NCBI RefSeq assembly: GCF_014638915.1
Contig: NZ_BMFQ01000002.1
Span: 496,001-560,000 of the forward strand
Direction: 5' to 3'
DNA length: 64,000 nt
Origin: Xanthomarina arctica
GTDB lineage: Bacteria; Bacteroidota; Bacteroidia; Flavobacteriales; Flavobacteriaceae
Part shown: positions 18,875 through 29,869 of the stretch, in pieces
Layout: each line of letters opens with the position of its first letter
Position numbering within the stretch: the first letter of the stretch is position 1
Notes under the pieces: generated by a model
The model's database searches: none
Seen by the model: only the letters and a program-made list of their open reading frames with translations
What the model was told of the DNA's origin: nothing
Translations under genes and position numbers: made by a program

Positions 18875-19837
18875 TTATGATTTCTCAGTTTTTAAAAGGC
18901 TGATTATTTGTGAAGCTAATTCGGTACCAATTCTATCTTGGGCCTCATTTGTTGCTGCTCCAATATGTGGGGTTAATGAAATTCTTCCGTTCATTAAAAC
19001 TTGGACAGCTGGAGTAGGTTCTTCTTCAAAAGTATCTAAACCTGCAAACGCCACTTTACCACTTTCTAAGGCTTTTACTAAAGCAACTTCATCTATAACA
19101 CCTCCACGAGCGGCATTGATAATACCTACGCCATCTTTCATTATTTCAAATTGTTTTTCTCCAATAACATACTCTTCTTGAGCTGGTACATGTAAGGTAA
19201 TAAAATCTGATTGTTTTATAACGTCTTTAGTATGTTCTGTTTCAATTTCAACATTGATAAATTGCCCGTTGTAGAATTCTACTTTAATAGTGGCTTTGCC
19301 AACAAACTTATCACTGGCAATAACTTTCATACCAATACCTAAACCTATCTTGGCAACTTCACGACCAATACGACCAAAACCAATAATACCAAGCGTTTTT
19401 CCTCTTAATTCAACACCTTTCGCGTAATTCTTTTTTAAGGATTTAAATTGGGTATCACCATCTAAAGGCATATTTCGGTTAGAATCATGTAAAAAACGAA
19501 CGCCTCCAAACAAATGAGCAAAAACTAATTCTGCAACGGATTGTGAAGATGCTGCTGGTGTGTTTATTACATGAATACCTTTGTCTCTAGCATACTGCAC
19601 ATCTATATTGTCCATTCCAACACCACCGCGACCAATAATCTTAATCGAAGAGCAACCATCGATAATATCTTTACGAACCTGAGTGGCACTCCTTACCAAA
19701 ATAACATCTATGTGATGCGTATTGATATAATTTACTAATTGTTCTTGAGCTACTGTTGTGGTAAGAACTTCAAAACCTTCTTTTTCTAAAGCCTCGATAC
19801 CACTTTTTGAAATTCCATCGTTTGCTAGTGCTTTCAT
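18875..19837 (-). CDS. serA: D-3-phosphoglycerate dehydrogenase
   Basis: NAD-dependent oxidation of 3-phosphoglycerate, first step of serine synthesis. The 320-residue short form lacks the C-terminal ACT domain, as is usual in Bacteroidota. Visible are the substrate-side GRGGVGMDNIDV, the Rossmann motif GIIGFGRIGREV, the Arg-containing NAARGGVIDE and the catalytic His in LTPHIGAAT. It lies 158 nt downstream of serC on the same strand, matching the common serC-serA pairing; a palindromic dispersed repeat lies in that gap. Confidence 0.9.
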   Translation of the reverse strand: MKALANDGISKSGIEALEKEGFEVLTTTVAQEQLVNYINTHHIDVILVRSATQVRKDIIDGCSSIKIIGRGGVGMDNIDVQYARDKGIHVINTPAASSQSVAELVFAHLFGGVRFLHDSNRNMPLDGDTQFKSLKKNYAKGVELRGKTLGIIGFGRIGREVAKIGLGIGMKVIASDKFVGKATIKVEFYNGQFINVEIETEHTKDVIKQSDFITLHVPAQEEYVIGEKQFEIMKDGVGIINAARGGVIDEVALVKALESGKVAFAGLDTFEEEPTPAVQVLMNGRISLTPHIGAATNEAQDRIGTELASQIISLLKTEKS

Positions 19838-19851
19838 TGAAAAATTTATTT

Positions 19852-19877
19852 TTCATTCCCACGAAGGTGGGAATCTA
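19852..19877. repeat. Dispersed palindromic repeat, copy 1 (serC-serA gap)
   Basis: Core ATTCCCA-CGAAGG-TGGGAAT, a perfect 7-bp inverted repeat with a 6-nt loop at 19855-19874. A second copy in opposite orientation lies at 36107-36132 with two differences over about 26 bp. The form is that of REP-like intergenic palindromes known in Bacteroidota. Confidence 0.7.
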
Positions 19878-19995
19878 TTATTGTATAATTTTGTATTTAT
19901 CTTTTATAAGATAAAAAACAGGCTAAATATTTATTTATTTTAACTCAAGTTAGAGTAAGCAACTGAATACTGCGACTGAAAACTGAACACTTATT

Positions 19996-21060
19996 TTAAG
20001 CTTTCGTTTCCAATTCACTCATGACTTCTACTAAGGCTTTAACACTGTCTAAAGGCAAGGCATTATACATAGAAGCTCTATAACCTCCAACACTTCTATG
20101 GCCATTTATACCATTGATTCCTGCTTCCTTAAGCATGGTTTCAAATGTGTCCTTTAAATTGTCGTTAATTAAAGTAAACGTCGCATTCATGTTTGAACGA
20201 TCTTCTTTTACTGAATAACCTTTGAATAAAGGGTTTAAATCTATTTCAGAATACATAACTCTAGCTTTCATTTCGTTCACTTTTTCAATAGCTTTGATTC
20301 CACCTAGGTTTTTAAGCCATTCTAAAGTTAACATAGTCGTGTAAACAGCAAAAACTGGAGGCGTATTATACATACTACCTTTATCGATATGTTGCTTATA
20401 ATCCATGATTGAAGGGATTTTTCTAGATACTTTTCCTAAAATATCTTCTTTAATAACCACTAAAGTCGTTCCTGCTGGACCCATATTTTTTTGAGCGCCT
20501 GCATATATTAAATCGAATTTTGTAAAATCTAAAGTTCTAGAAAAAATATCGCTACTCATATCACAAACCATAGGAATATCGCATTTAGGAAATGCTTTCA
20601 TTTGCGTTCCAAAAATGGTATTGTTAGAGGTACAGTGAAAATAATCGTAATCTGAAGGAATATCATATCCCTTAGGAATGTAATTAAAACCAGCGCTTTT
20701 AGAAGACGCGACTTCATAAACATCATCATAGATTTTAGCTTCTTTAATAGCTTTATCGCTCCAAGTTCCTGTATTTAAATAACCTGCTCTTTTTTCTAAT
20801 AAATTAAGGGCCACCATTAAAAACTGTGTGCTTGCTCCACCTTGTAAAAATAAGGCCTTATAACCTTTTCCTTCAAGACCTAAAAGCTCTAATGCTAAAG
20901 ATCTTGCTTTCTCCATAACATCTACAAAAGGTTTGCTTCTATGTGAAATTTCTAATAAGGATAAGCCTTCATTATTAAAATCCATTACAGCTTCTGATGC
21001 TTTTAATAGTACTTCTTGAGGTAAAATGCATGGTCCTGCACTAAAATTATGTTTTTTCAT
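19996..21060 (-). CDS. serC: Phosphoserine aminotransferase
   Basis: PLP enzyme that converts 3-phosphohydroxypyruvate to phosphoserine (also active in pyridoxine synthesis in some bacteria). The 354-residue protein starts MKKHNFSAGPCILP, with the family's N-terminal FSAGP. The active-site region is FDLIYAGAQKNMGPAG, with the PLP Lys in AQKN; EISHRSKPF and the C-terminal HRSVGGYRASMYNALP are further family marks. It precedes serA on the same strand and is downstream of the acyl-CoA reductase gene, a neighbourhood repeatedly seen in Flavobacteria. Confidence 0.92.
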   Translation of the reverse strand: MKKHNFSAGPCILPQEVLLKASEAVMDFNNEGLSLLEISHRSKPFVDVMEKARSLALELLGLEGKGYKALFLQGGASTQFLMVALNLLEKRAGYLNTGTWSDKAIKEAKIYDDVYEVASSKSAGFNYIPKGYDIPSDYDYFHCTSNNTIFGTQMKAFPKCDIPMVCDMSSDIFSRTLDFTKFDLIYAGAQKNMGPAGTTLVVIKEDILGKVSRKIPSIMDYKQHIDKGSMYNTPPVFAVYTTMLTLEWLKNLGGIKAIEKVNEMKARVMYSEIDLNPLFKGYSVKEDRSNMNATFTLINDNLKDTFETMLKEAGINGINGHRSVGGYRASMYNALPLDSVKALVEVMSELETKA

Positions 21061-21171
21061 AGAAAATATATTTTTTCATTTCCATATAAATGGAAACCTA
21101 AAGTTATTTTAAGAGTAGCAAAGGTGCTAAATTCCTATAAATTATAAGGAACTAATCAGATTTTTTATCAA

Positions 21172-22230
21172 CTAAATTTTCAACAAAAAACTTAGAGTAT
21201 CAACGCCATCGGCATAATCACCTAACTGTGGATTTTGTGTTTCTCCAAAGACTATGGTGTTGTCTACCAGGTTGTCGGACACAACACATTGTATTTTTTC
21301 TGAATCGGTATCCAGCTTCTTTTTTAAGCTTTCCAAAGATTCATAATGTTCATAAAAAACGGTGGCAATAGGAGAGGCGTAACTTGCATCTTCCTTAATC
21401 ATTAAAAAACCATTTTCTAACATATCAAATTCGCTCATTAAATAAACGGCTTTGTTATAGTCGTAGTTATTGGCGTATTTAGACTCATTGATAATAGGAT
21501 GCCAGTTATACATGGCTTTAAAGAAATTCTCGAAATCGTAATTTTTTGGAAGAAAGATCTTAGACACGTTCCTACAGCCCAGCCCGTAATATCTAAAGAT
21601 ATCATTGGAGAGGCGCGACAACTGGTCTTCTGTTTCTTTACCAGTTAAAATGGCTACAGAATTTCTATTTTTTCTTATAATAGAAGGTTTCCCTTTAAAA
21701 TAATATTCAAAATACCTAGCTGTATTATCGCTTCCTGTAGCAATTACGGCATCGAAATTTTCTAATTTTCCTTCGGTAAATGTTATTTTATCCTTAAAAC
21801 CTGGAGCAGCATATTCTAGATATTTAGCTAAATAAGGTAGTAGATGTTTGTCGTTACTAGACTGCTTAACCAATACGTTATGACCGGAAAGTAACACACA
21901 GAAAAAATCGTGAAAACCTACCAAAGGGATGTTTCCAGCCATGATAATGGCAACTTTTTTAGAATCAATTTCTTTAAAGCTATAGTTTTGAACAAACTGT
22001 TTAATATTGCTATTTGTCAATGCATTAGACCAATTATCTAAAGTAAATAAAATATTTTCGTTTGTAAACCAACCGTTGTGTTCTTTCGCAAGTTTTAATT
22101 GGTGTTTAAAGCCTTCAAAAAATAAATCGTTATAAGGGATTGATTCCTTTTTTACAATCCCGTTTGTTGAAAACTGACTTAAAAAATCGCCCAATGTTGC
22201 AAAGGCTTGGATTCTTTCTTCTAAATTCAT
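21172..22230 (-). CDS. Acyl-CoA reductase (LuxC-like)
   Basis: A 352-residue protein of the aldehyde-dehydrogenase-like acyl-CoA reductase family found throughout Bacteroidota. Supporting stretches are IIMAGNIPLVGFHDFFCVL, VLVKQSSNDKHLLPYL, AVIATGSDNTARYFEYYF and the catalytic-Cys region YYGLGCRNVSKIFLP. LuxC relatives reduce fatty acyl groups to aldehydes; the physiological substrate here is unknown. It is divergent from a ferredoxin gene and precedes serC, a conserved neighbourhood, which hints at linked expression rather than a proven shared pathway. Confidence 0.82.
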   Translation of the reverse strand: MNLEERIQAFATLGDFLSQFSTNGIVKKESIPYNDLFFEGFKHQLKLAKEHNGWFTNENILFTLDNWSNALTNSNIKQFVQNYSFKEIDSKKVAIIMAGNIPLVGFHDFFCVLLSGHNVLVKQSSNDKHLLPYLAKYLEYAAPGFKDKITFTEGKLENFDAVIATGSDNTARYFEYYFKGKPSIIRKNRNSVAILTGKETEDQLSRLSNDIFRYYGLGCRNVSKIFLPKNYDFENFFKAMYNWHPIINESKYANNYDYNKAVYLMSEFDMLENGFLMIKEDASYASPIATVFYEHYESLESLKKKLDTDSEKIQCVVSDNLVDNTIVFGETQNPQLGDYADGVDTLSFLLKI

Positions 22231-22274
22231 TATAAGGTTTGGTTATGAATTGTTTTGGCTTTATTTTTGCATCG

Positions 22275-22282
22275 CAAATTTA
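22275..22282 (-). promoter_or_regulatory. Candidate -7 element for the acyl-CoA reductase gene
   Basis: On the minus strand the octamer TAAATTTG matches TAnnTTTG exactly and would start transcription about 38 nt before the ATG at 22230. A -33 TTG is present only at short spacing (15 nt), so confidence is limited. Confidence 0.35.
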
Positions 22283-22391
22283 CGTAAAGCAAATGAGCAA
22301 TAAAAGGTTTTGAAACTGATTGTATTTTTTATTTCAACAAGAATCTAATGTCGCCTTTTAATAACTTAAATCTAAAAGATTAAAAATATAG

Positions 22392-22751
<360 letters not shown>

Positions 22752-22774
22752 AAACGTTTTAATTAAATGATATA

Positions 22775-22802
22775 CCTCAAGGCTTTTCTCTTGAGGTTTT
22801 TT
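22775..22802 (+). terminator. Terminator of the ferredoxin gene
   Basis: Stem CCTCAAG / CTTGAGG with an 8-nt loop followed by six T, 24 nt after the ferredoxin stop. Confidence 0.8.
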
Positions 22803-22861
22803 ATTTTCAAAAAATTCAAATTAAGAATCGATACAGTGACTTTTAAATATATGTTTGAAAA

Positions 22862-23425
22862 ATGAAAGGACACAGAGTCTTAAGAGTTTTTTCTGTCTTA
22901 TCCATTTTGCTTTTACAAATTGCTTTTTTATCCCTGACGCTAAAAGAGAAATATGAATCAGAAAACTATGTAGCCATTCTTTCTATTTTAGGAATATGCT
23001 TGACTATGTATTTAGCATACCTGTATTTAGATTTCCATTATGAAGACTATGTATATGAAAAAATAACGGTTGCAATTTGGGTTCCAATAGGTGCTATTAT
23101 ATGCTTCGCTTTAAATGTATATACTGGCTTGGGCAGCGTGTTGGCTGCTTCCATAACCGGTGTATTAGCTTCATTTATTCCTTGTCTTAATAAAAAATCT
23201 TATTATTTAAAAGACTTGCCTCCAGCTATTTATTGTGGGACGTTTATAGGCATGTCTAGTATGGAAATATCTTCGTCATGGAATTTTGTTCTCGCGGCGG
23301 GAGTTTTATCCGGAATTTATTATATACTATCTAAAAATTTATATATAGGTATAGGAGGGAAGCTTGGTACTATTGCATTTGGTGGAGTTATTTCAGTTTC
23401 TTTAATATATTGGTTGGTACAATGA
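22862..23425 (+). CDS. Membrane protein of unknown function, first of a coupled pair
   Basis: A 187-residue protein with about six hydrophobic segments. I do not recognise the family. Near the C-terminus it has GTFIGMSS followed about 40 residues later by GIGGKLGTIAFGG. The next gene encodes a shorter protein with the same two motifs in the same order, so the two look like diverged paralogues that may form a heteromer. The genes overlap by 4 nt (ATGA), which implies translational coupling. No nearby enzyme suggests a substrate. Confidence 0.6.
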   Translation: MKGHRVLRVFSVLSILLLQIAFLSLTLKEKYESENYVAILSILGICLTMYLAYLYLDFHYEDYVYEKITVAIWVPIGAIICFALNVYTGLGSVLAASITGVLASFIPCLNKKSYYLKDLPPAIYCGTFIGMSSMEISSSWNFVLAAGVLSGIYYILSKNLYIGIGGKLGTIAFGGVISVSLIYWLVQ

Positions 23426-23865
23426 ACATTTTTATCATAATACTTACTGGAGTTTTTGGTGCAACGCTAACCTTTTATGTTGGGTCAAAATTAAATCAAG
23501 GTGCTGTTAGAGCTTCTGCCTTACTATCTTTAATTGTAGGACTTTTTTTTTATTGTTTTCCTGTTTTACTCAATGAGTATCTAACAAATAATATCCCTGT
23601 TGTATTTTTTGGTACTTCTTTTATCGGAATGGTTTCCCCAAAAATGAAAGGGAGTTATCTTCATTTAGCCTTGGCCGGTATGTTGTTCTCTATAGTATAT
23701 TTTAATGAAAGTATGTTTTTTGAAGGTTATGGTGGCGCTCTTGGAGCCTTAGCTTTTATTACATTGATTGCAACTATGGGAAGTGCTGTATTGTTCTCTA
23801 ATAATAGTAAAATTGGATCAAGAATTTCGGCTTTAAAAAAGTGGATGTCTAAGGATTCAATATAA
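23422..23865 (+). CDS. Membrane protein of unknown function, second of a coupled pair
   Basis: The ATG at 23422 (MNIFIIILTGVFGATLTFYVG) overlaps the preceding stop as ATGA; a longer start four codons earlier is less likely. The 147-residue product has about five hydrophobic segments, with GTSFIGMVSPKM and GYGGALGALAF aligning to the same region of its neighbour; the N-terminal part is shorter. Family not recognised. The pair forms a two-gene operon between the ferredoxin terminator and the TCAA repeat. Confidence 0.6.
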   Translation: MNIFIIILTGVFGATLTFYVGSKLNQGAVRASALLSLIVGLFFYCFPVLLNEYLTNNIPVVFFGTSFIGMVSPKMKGSYLHLALAGMLFSIVYFNESMFFEGYGGALGALAFITLIATMGSAVLFSNNSKIGSRISALKKWMSKDSI

Positions 23866-23919
23866 AATAGGATTCAATTTGTAACATTTTAGGTCTCCTG
23901 ACGTCTCATATCCAAATTC

Positions 23920-25068
<1,149 letters not shown>

Positions 25069-25230
25069 TCTTTTGATTGGTATTTCTTGTTAACAGGTCA
25101 CGTAGGTTCCAATTCTTTTGTTAAATTAGATGCTTTAAAGTATAGCAACATGTATCCGTATTGGCTACTATAGCTAAGTTAATCAATATTAATTAGTAAA
25201 ATTTATCAGGATCAAACCAACCAACAAGTC

Positions 25231-26313
25231 ATGTTACTAACCTATTATATAGTATCGGGTCTTTTTATTTTAGCCTCAGTATTACCGTTTATTCCTCATC
25301 AACATTGGATGTTTCGCGTGTGGGAGTTTGGAAGAATTCAATTGTTTTTTCTTCAGTTACTCATGCTAATTTTAGGATTAGTACTTATAAATACCAAAAA
25401 CACCCTTTTTTGGGTTACTATTTTTCTTTTGGGTATTTTAATGATTCATAATTTAATAGTATTACTTCCTTTTACGCCTGTATATAGAAAACGAAACAAT
25501 AAAGAGATTCCTAAAGACTCTGAAACCATTTCGCTTATTTCAGCAAATGTTTATCAGTTTAACAAGCACTATAACCTATTAATAAATTTGGTTCAAGAAG
25601 TGAAACCGGATATTTTATTGACTATGGAATCTAACCAGGCTTGGGAAGATGCTCTAGCAGAAATAGAAACAGATTACCCCAATTATAAAAAAGTAGCTTT
25701 AGAAAATACCTACGGCATGCATTTTTACACCAATTTAAAAGTGACATCTTTAAAGGTAAATTATTTTGTTGCAGACGATGTGCCAAGTATTGAAGCCTCT
25801 TTGATTACGGATAGCGGTATTCCTTTTACCTTTTTTGGAGTCCATCCACCGCCTCCAAGTCCTACGGAAGAAGACACTTCTAAAGAAAGAGATGGCGAGT
25901 TGCTTTCCTTAGGAAAACGAGTTTTAGAAACGAAAGGAGCTAAAGTGGTAGTTGGCGATTTTAACAATGTGGCTTGGGCTAAGGCTTCCATTCTTTTCAG
26001 AAAAACCTCCAAATTATTAGATCCTAGAATTGGGCGTGGTTTTGTTTCTACCTATCATGCTAAATATAAATTACTCAGGTTTCCTATTGATTTAAGTTTC
26101 CATTCTCCAGATATTTTAATTAAAGATTTTAAAGCTCTAAAATATATTGGGAGCGACCACTTACCGCTATTTTGTAGTTTTCATATTTCTAAAAAGGATG
26201 AGAATAAAGAAGAAGTAGAAACTTTAGATAGAGAAGAAGCCGAAGAAGTAGATGAAATGATTGAAGATGGAAAGAAGGAAGAAGGCGAACGTCCGGATGT
26301 GGCACAAGAATAA
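25231..26313 (+). CDS. Endonuclease/exonuclease/phosphatase family protein with N-terminal membrane anchor
   Basis: A 360-residue protein with three hydrophobic segments in the first 85 residues and a DNase I-like fold after them: ISANVYQFN, PDILLTMESNQAW (metal-binding Glu), VVGDFNN and the terminal SDHLPLF (catalytic Asp-His). The active domain would face the periplasm if the anchor is a three-helix bundle. The last 40 residues are a highly acidic tail (EEVETLDREEAEEVDEM). Family members cleave nucleic acids or phosphodiesters of lipids; which applies here is not visible. The GNAT gene follows after 8 nt. Confidence 0.82.
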   Translation: MLLTYYIVSGLFILASVLPFIPHQHWMFRVWEFGRIQLFFLQLLMLILGLVLINTKNTLFWVTIFLLGILMIHNLIVLLPFTPVYRKRNNKEIPKDSETISLISANVYQFNKHYNLLINLVQEVKPDILLTMESNQAWEDALAEIETDYPNYKKVALENTYGMHFYTNLKVTSLKVNYFVADDVPSIEASLITDSGIPFTFFGVHPPPPSPTEEDTSKERDGELLSLGKRVLETKGAKVVVGDFNNVAWAKASILFRKTSKLLDPRIGRGFVSTYHAKYKLLRFPIDLSFHSPDILIKDFKALKYIGSDHLPLFCSFHISKKDENKEEVETLDREEAEEVDEMIEDGKKEEGERPDVAQE

Positions 26314-26321
26314 TCTATAAA

Positions 26322-26855
26322 TTGAAACCTCAAACCCTACAGATAGCTAGCTTGATTACGGATAGATTAATTCTTATCCCATTTACCATTCAAATTTGCG
26401 ATAATTTATTGAAAGCCGATTTTAGTGATTTGGATAAATTAAATCTAATAAAAGGAAAAAGCTGGCCAGATCAAGATGTTTTAGAAACCTTACCAAGAAT
26501 TATTACTAATTTATCTCAAGAGGGTTTGCCTACCGGTTTTGAATCTTGGATGCTTGTTAAAAAAGAAACATCTGAAGTCATTGGCGATCTAGGCTTTAAA
26601 GGTTTTAATAGTAAGGAAAATAACGCAGATCTTGGTTACGGCATCATTAAAGAAGAAAGACAAAAAGGCTACGCGCTAGAAGCTACTAAGAAACTTATAT
26701 TCTGGGCCTTTTCAAACAAGATTCTAAGGGAGATAACAGCTAAATGCTTAGTAGAAAATCAAAGCTCTATAAATTTACTCCAAAAATTAAATTTTAAAGA
26801 AGTGCAGAAGGATAATGATATGATTTATTGGTCTTTATTGAAACCCATTAAATAA
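26322..26855 (+). CDS. GNAT family N-acetyltransferase, TTG start
   Basis: A 177-residue acetyl-CoA-dependent acetyltransferase of the RimJ/RimL type. The usual N-terminal LITDRLILIPFT, the GDLGFKGF strand, the acetyl-CoA pyrophosphate loop region EERQKGYALEATKKL and the C-terminal NLLQKLNFKEVQ all match. No ATG precedes the conserved N-terminus, so TTG at 26322 is chosen. It lies 8 nt after the endonuclease-like gene and is probably co-transcribed. The acceptor substrate is unknown. Confidence 0.8.
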   Translation: MKPQTLQIASLITDRLILIPFTIQICDNLLKADFSDLDKLNLIKGKSWPDQDVLETLPRIITNLSQEGLPTGFESWMLVKKETSEVIGDLGFKGFNSKENNADLGYGIIKEERQKGYALEATKKLIFWAFSNKILREITAKCLVENQSSINLLQKLNFKEVQKDNDMIYWSLLKPIK

Positions 26856-26997
26856 ATATAAACATCCTACGTTTTTATTGTACAACTAAATTTCTTTCCG
26901 GAAAAGTAAAATTGGTTGGGACAGATCTTATCGCAAATCTTAAACAATTTGTTAATTTATAACGCAGTTATGTTAAGGCCATACTATTTCCCACATC

Positions 26998-27016
26998 GGT
27001 TTTGTATTTTTAACAA
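26998..27016 (+). promoter_or_regulatory. Possible promoter region of the aldo/keto reductase gene
   Basis: The stretch TTGTATTTTTAACAA at 27002-27016 is identical to one at 1483-1497 upstream of the M61 gene. It contains TATTTTTA, close to a -7 element. No well-spaced -33 was found, and the 100-nt distance to the ATG is long, so this is weak. Confidence 0.25.
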
Positions 27017-27118
27017 GTGTCACGAAAAACAACTGATATATCAATGATATAAATACAAAACATTTTTTACGTCTGTAGAAATCAATCTAAAAAAGAAGAT
27101 TAAAAATTAAATTAAACA

Positions 27119-27961
27119 ATGGAAAAATATTTCAAACTAAATAACAAGGTTTCAATTCCTTCTGTAGGTTTTGGCACTTGGCAAACACCCGACGGAGAAA
27201 CAGCTATAAATTCTATAAAAATAGCAGTAGAAAGTGGGTACAGACATATAGATGCTGCCGCAATTTATAATAACGAAAAAGGAGTTGGAGCAGGTATTAA
27301 AGCTTGTGGTATACCCCGTAAAGACCTTTTTATAACTAGCAAACTTTGGAATACCGAACGTGGTTATGAAACAACTTTAAAAGCCTTCGAAAAAACCTTA
27401 AAAGATTTAGACTTAGAATATCTAGATTTATATTTAATCCATTGGCCAGCTACTTCTAATCAATTCAAAAATTGGCAGGAGTTAAATTCAGAAACGTGGA
27501 GAGCCATGGAATTCTTGTATTCTGAAGGTAAAATCAAAGCCCTTGGAGTTAGTAATTTTCTAGAGCATCATTTGGTGCCTTTAATGGAATTTGCTACAAT
27601 TCAACCAGCAGTTAATCAGTTAGAATTTCATCCAGGATTTATGCAAAAAGACTGCGTGGCATTTTGCATTAAAAATAACATCCAAGTGGAAGGGTGGAGT
27701 CCTTTGGGGAGAGGAGAAGTGCTAGAAAACGAACTTTTAAAAAGTATGGCCACTAAATATAATAAGTCTGTGGCTCAAATATGTATTCGATGGGCCTTAC
27801 AAAATCAGGTATTACCATTACCAAAATCGGTGACGCCTAGTAGAATTAAAGAAAATTTCCAGGTTTACGATTTTGAAATTTCTGAAGCAGATATAACCGC
27901 CATAAATAACATGGATGATTTTGGAAGTTCTGGCTTGCATCCTGATTCTGTAGATTTTTAA
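27119..27961 (+). CDS. Aldo/keto reductase
   Basis: A 280-residue NAD(P)H-dependent carbonyl reductase. The catalytic tetrad can be read: Asp and Tyr in GYRHIDAAAIYNNE, Lys in LFITSKLW and His in YLDLYLIHWP. The signature LPKSVTPSRIKENFQVYDF near the C-terminus binds the cofactor phosphate. It resembles the 2,5-diketo-gluconate reductase/AKR5 group. It stands alone with a 260-nt upstream region. Confidence 0.9.
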   Translation: MEKYFKLNNKVSIPSVGFGTWQTPDGETAINSIKIAVESGYRHIDAAAIYNNEKGVGAGIKACGIPRKDLFITSKLWNTERGYETTLKAFEKTLKDLDLEYLDLYLIHWPATSNQFKNWQELNSETWRAMEFLYSEGKIKALGVSNFLEHHLVPLMEFATIQPAVNQLEFHPGFMQKDCVAFCIKNNIQVEGWSPLGRGEVLENELLKSMATKYNKSVAQICIRWALQNQVLPLPKSVTPSRIKENFQVYDFEISEADITAINNMDDFGSSGLHPDSVDF

Positions 27962-28103
27962 TCTCAAGATTTTTTTACCGAAATCCTAAAAATGTTATAA
28001 TGACATATTATCTTATAGTTAATAAGGGTTTTGAAGTTTGCAAGACAGAGATTTTAAAAGTAAATTTATAATAAATAAGGTAGTAACTTTAAACATTAAA
28101 ACA

Positions 28104-28679
28104 ATGAAAAAAATATTATTTTTAACAGGAGATTTCACTGAAGATTATGAAACTATGGTACCTTTTCAAATGCTAGAAATGGTAGGTTATGAAGTACATA
28201 CTGTGTGTCCAGATAAAAAGAAAGGTGATATTGTTAAGACAGCCATTCACGATTTTGAAGGCGATCAAACCTATACAGAAAAACCAGGCCATAATTTTGT
28301 TCTAAATTATACATTTGCTGATGTAAATTTAGAAGATTACCAAGGTTTAGTGATTGCTGGAGGTAGAGCGCCAGAATATTTACGATTAAATAAAGATGTT
28401 TTAGAGATAGTAAAATACTTTTTTACGGAAGATAAGCCCGTAGCGGCCATTTGCCATGGAATTCAAATATTAACAGCAGCCAATGTTGTAAAAGGTAGAA
28501 AATTAACAGCCTACCCAGCAGTTGGACCAGAAGTAACACTTGCAGGAGGAGAATTTCAATCCATTCCAGCCGATGGTGTTTTTGTTGATGGAAATTTGGT
28601 AACATCTCCAGCTTGGCCAGCACACCCAAGTTTTATAAGAGAATTTTTAAAAATTATGGGAGCTAAAATAAAAATTTAA
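28104..28679 (+). CDS. DJ-1/PfpI family protein
   Basis: A 191-residue protein of the class I glutamine-amidotransferase-like superfamily. ATG at 28104 ([21 protein letters not shown]) is chosen over a frame extension of 22 codons without family similarity. The nucleophile elbow is [10 protein letters not shown] (Cys followed by His) and an upstream [14 protein letters not shown] supplies the conserved Gly-rich strand. Members include deglycase-like and peptidase-annotated proteins; biochemical role here is uncertain. A strong terminator follows. Confidence 0.88.
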   Translation: MKKILFLTGDFTEDYETMVPFQMLEMVGYEVHTVCPDKKKGDIVKTAIHDFEGDQTYTEKPGHNFVLNYTFADVNLEDYQGLVIAGGRAPEYLRLNKDVLEIVKYFFTEDKPVAAICHGIQILTAANVVKGRKLTAYPAVGPEVTLAGGEFQSIPADGVFVDGNLVTSPAWPAHPSFIREFLKIMGAKIKI

Positions 28680-28704
28680 GTCTCTTTTAAAATCTATATA
28701 ATAA

Positions 28705-28730
28705 AAAAAGCCCAATCTGGGCTTTTTTTT
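28705..28730 (+). terminator. Terminator of the DJ-1/PfpI gene
   Basis: Stem AGCCCA / TGGGCT with a 3-nt loop, preceded by A-run and followed by eight T. Confidence 0.85.
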
Positions 28731-28789
28731 TATTTTAGTTAGAATTAGCTAAATATAATAATATCAAAATATTTCAATTCACTTAAACC

Positions 28790-29869
28790 CTACTTATTTG
28801 TTAGAATCCAAAGTTCTACTTCTTCTTTGGAGCGCCAGTTTAAATCTCTTTTTGTTTTATCTGAAGCCGTTTTTACAGATCTAGTTAAACGTGCTTCCAA
28901 TTGAAATCTCCCACCAGAAGCTAATTCCTTTTCAATAGGATGTGCTTTAGTAACTTCAGTTATTTGAGCCAAATTAGAAAACATAATAACAAGTTTACCA
29001 TCGGGCAAAAGTCTTTTCTTAGCTTCTTTAAAGAAACTAGGAAATAGATTTTTATCATAATAAATAGCACCATCAAGATTGTCTAATGGTTGCTTAGCTG
29101 GTAACCACGGTGGATTAAAAACAATTAATTCAGTTGGATTATCCCAAGCCCCAAAAAGAGTACCATAATCTAATGCTACTTTTCTAGACATTTTACTATC
29201 TCCCATAAATTCTTGCAGACCAACTATGGCATTTGGATTGTTATCTGTACCAAATACCTTTTGAAACCCATGTTTTACCATTTGAAAAGCAAGGACACCA
29301 CTACCAATTCCAACATCAATAGCTGTTTTTTTAGGACCTTCATAACGCTTTAACCAATTGTCAAAAAGGATTAAATGATCGAAACGGGTTGGAAAATAAG
29401 TTCCATAATAGGGGTGGAGTTTGTTACGCAAAACTGGAGTATTAATCCCATTTTGATACCACTGCCAAGAACTATTTAATCCCTGAACCTGAGGGAAAGT
29501 CAATAAAAAGTTACTTGTTTCTGGATATAGTTTTTCTAACCAACCAATAGAAGGTGCTTTTTTTACGTCTAATTTATGATCTACAATTTCTAAGAGAATA
29601 AGATTAGATAATTTATGGTAAGCGGCACGAAACTCACGCTGCTCTTGAAACGTTTTACTTGGCATGCGTCTTTTAAGGTGGATTTGTAATTCCTTTAAAA
29701 GTACTAAGCCGTTGCTGTAAAATGCAGTTATTAATACAGCTTTTCCAGCTTCTAATCGTTTAATTGTCTGCTTAACATCTGAGGAACGTTGAAACAATTC
29801 CAATCGTTTTTCAGTTTTAATAATGGGTTCTGGCTTATTTATCTGGATATCTGTAATCATTCTTCTCAT
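28790..29869 (-). CDS. Class I SAM-dependent methyltransferase with NPPW motif
   Basis: A 359-residue enzyme. Its SAM-binding core is DVGIGSGVLAFQMVKHG followed by the acidic GTDNNPNA, and the catalytic-type motif is VFNPPWLP, as in methyltransferases acting on amide or exocyclic nitrogens (HemK/RlmG/RsmC-like). The N-terminal 170 residues have no clear domain and could bind the substrate. Start is ATG 29869 or ATG 29860 three codons later. The target (protein, rRNA or small molecule) is not evident. Confidence 0.75.
   Translation of the reverse strand: MRRMITDIQINKPEPIIKTEKRLELFQRSSDVKQTIKRLEAGKAVLITAFYSNGLVLLKELQIHLKRRMPSKTFQEQREFRAAYHKLSNLILLEIVDHKLDVKKAPSIGWLEKLYPETSNFLLTFPQVQGLNSSWQWYQNGINTPVLRNKLHPYYGTYFPTRFDHLILFDNWLKRYEGPKKTAIDVGIGSGVLAFQMVKHGFQKVFGTDNNPNAIVGLQEFMGDSKMSRKVALDYGTLFGAWDNPTELIVFNPPWLPAKQPLDNLDGAIYYDKNLFPSFFKEAKKRLLPDGKLVIMFSNLAQITEVTKAHPIEKELASGGRFQLEARLTRSVKTASDKTKRDLNWRSKEEVELWILTNK

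Noticed and set aside
28038-28103. 22-codon extension of the DJ-1/PfpI gene
   Set aside because: It precedes the conserved first strand MKKILFLTG and has no family similarity.
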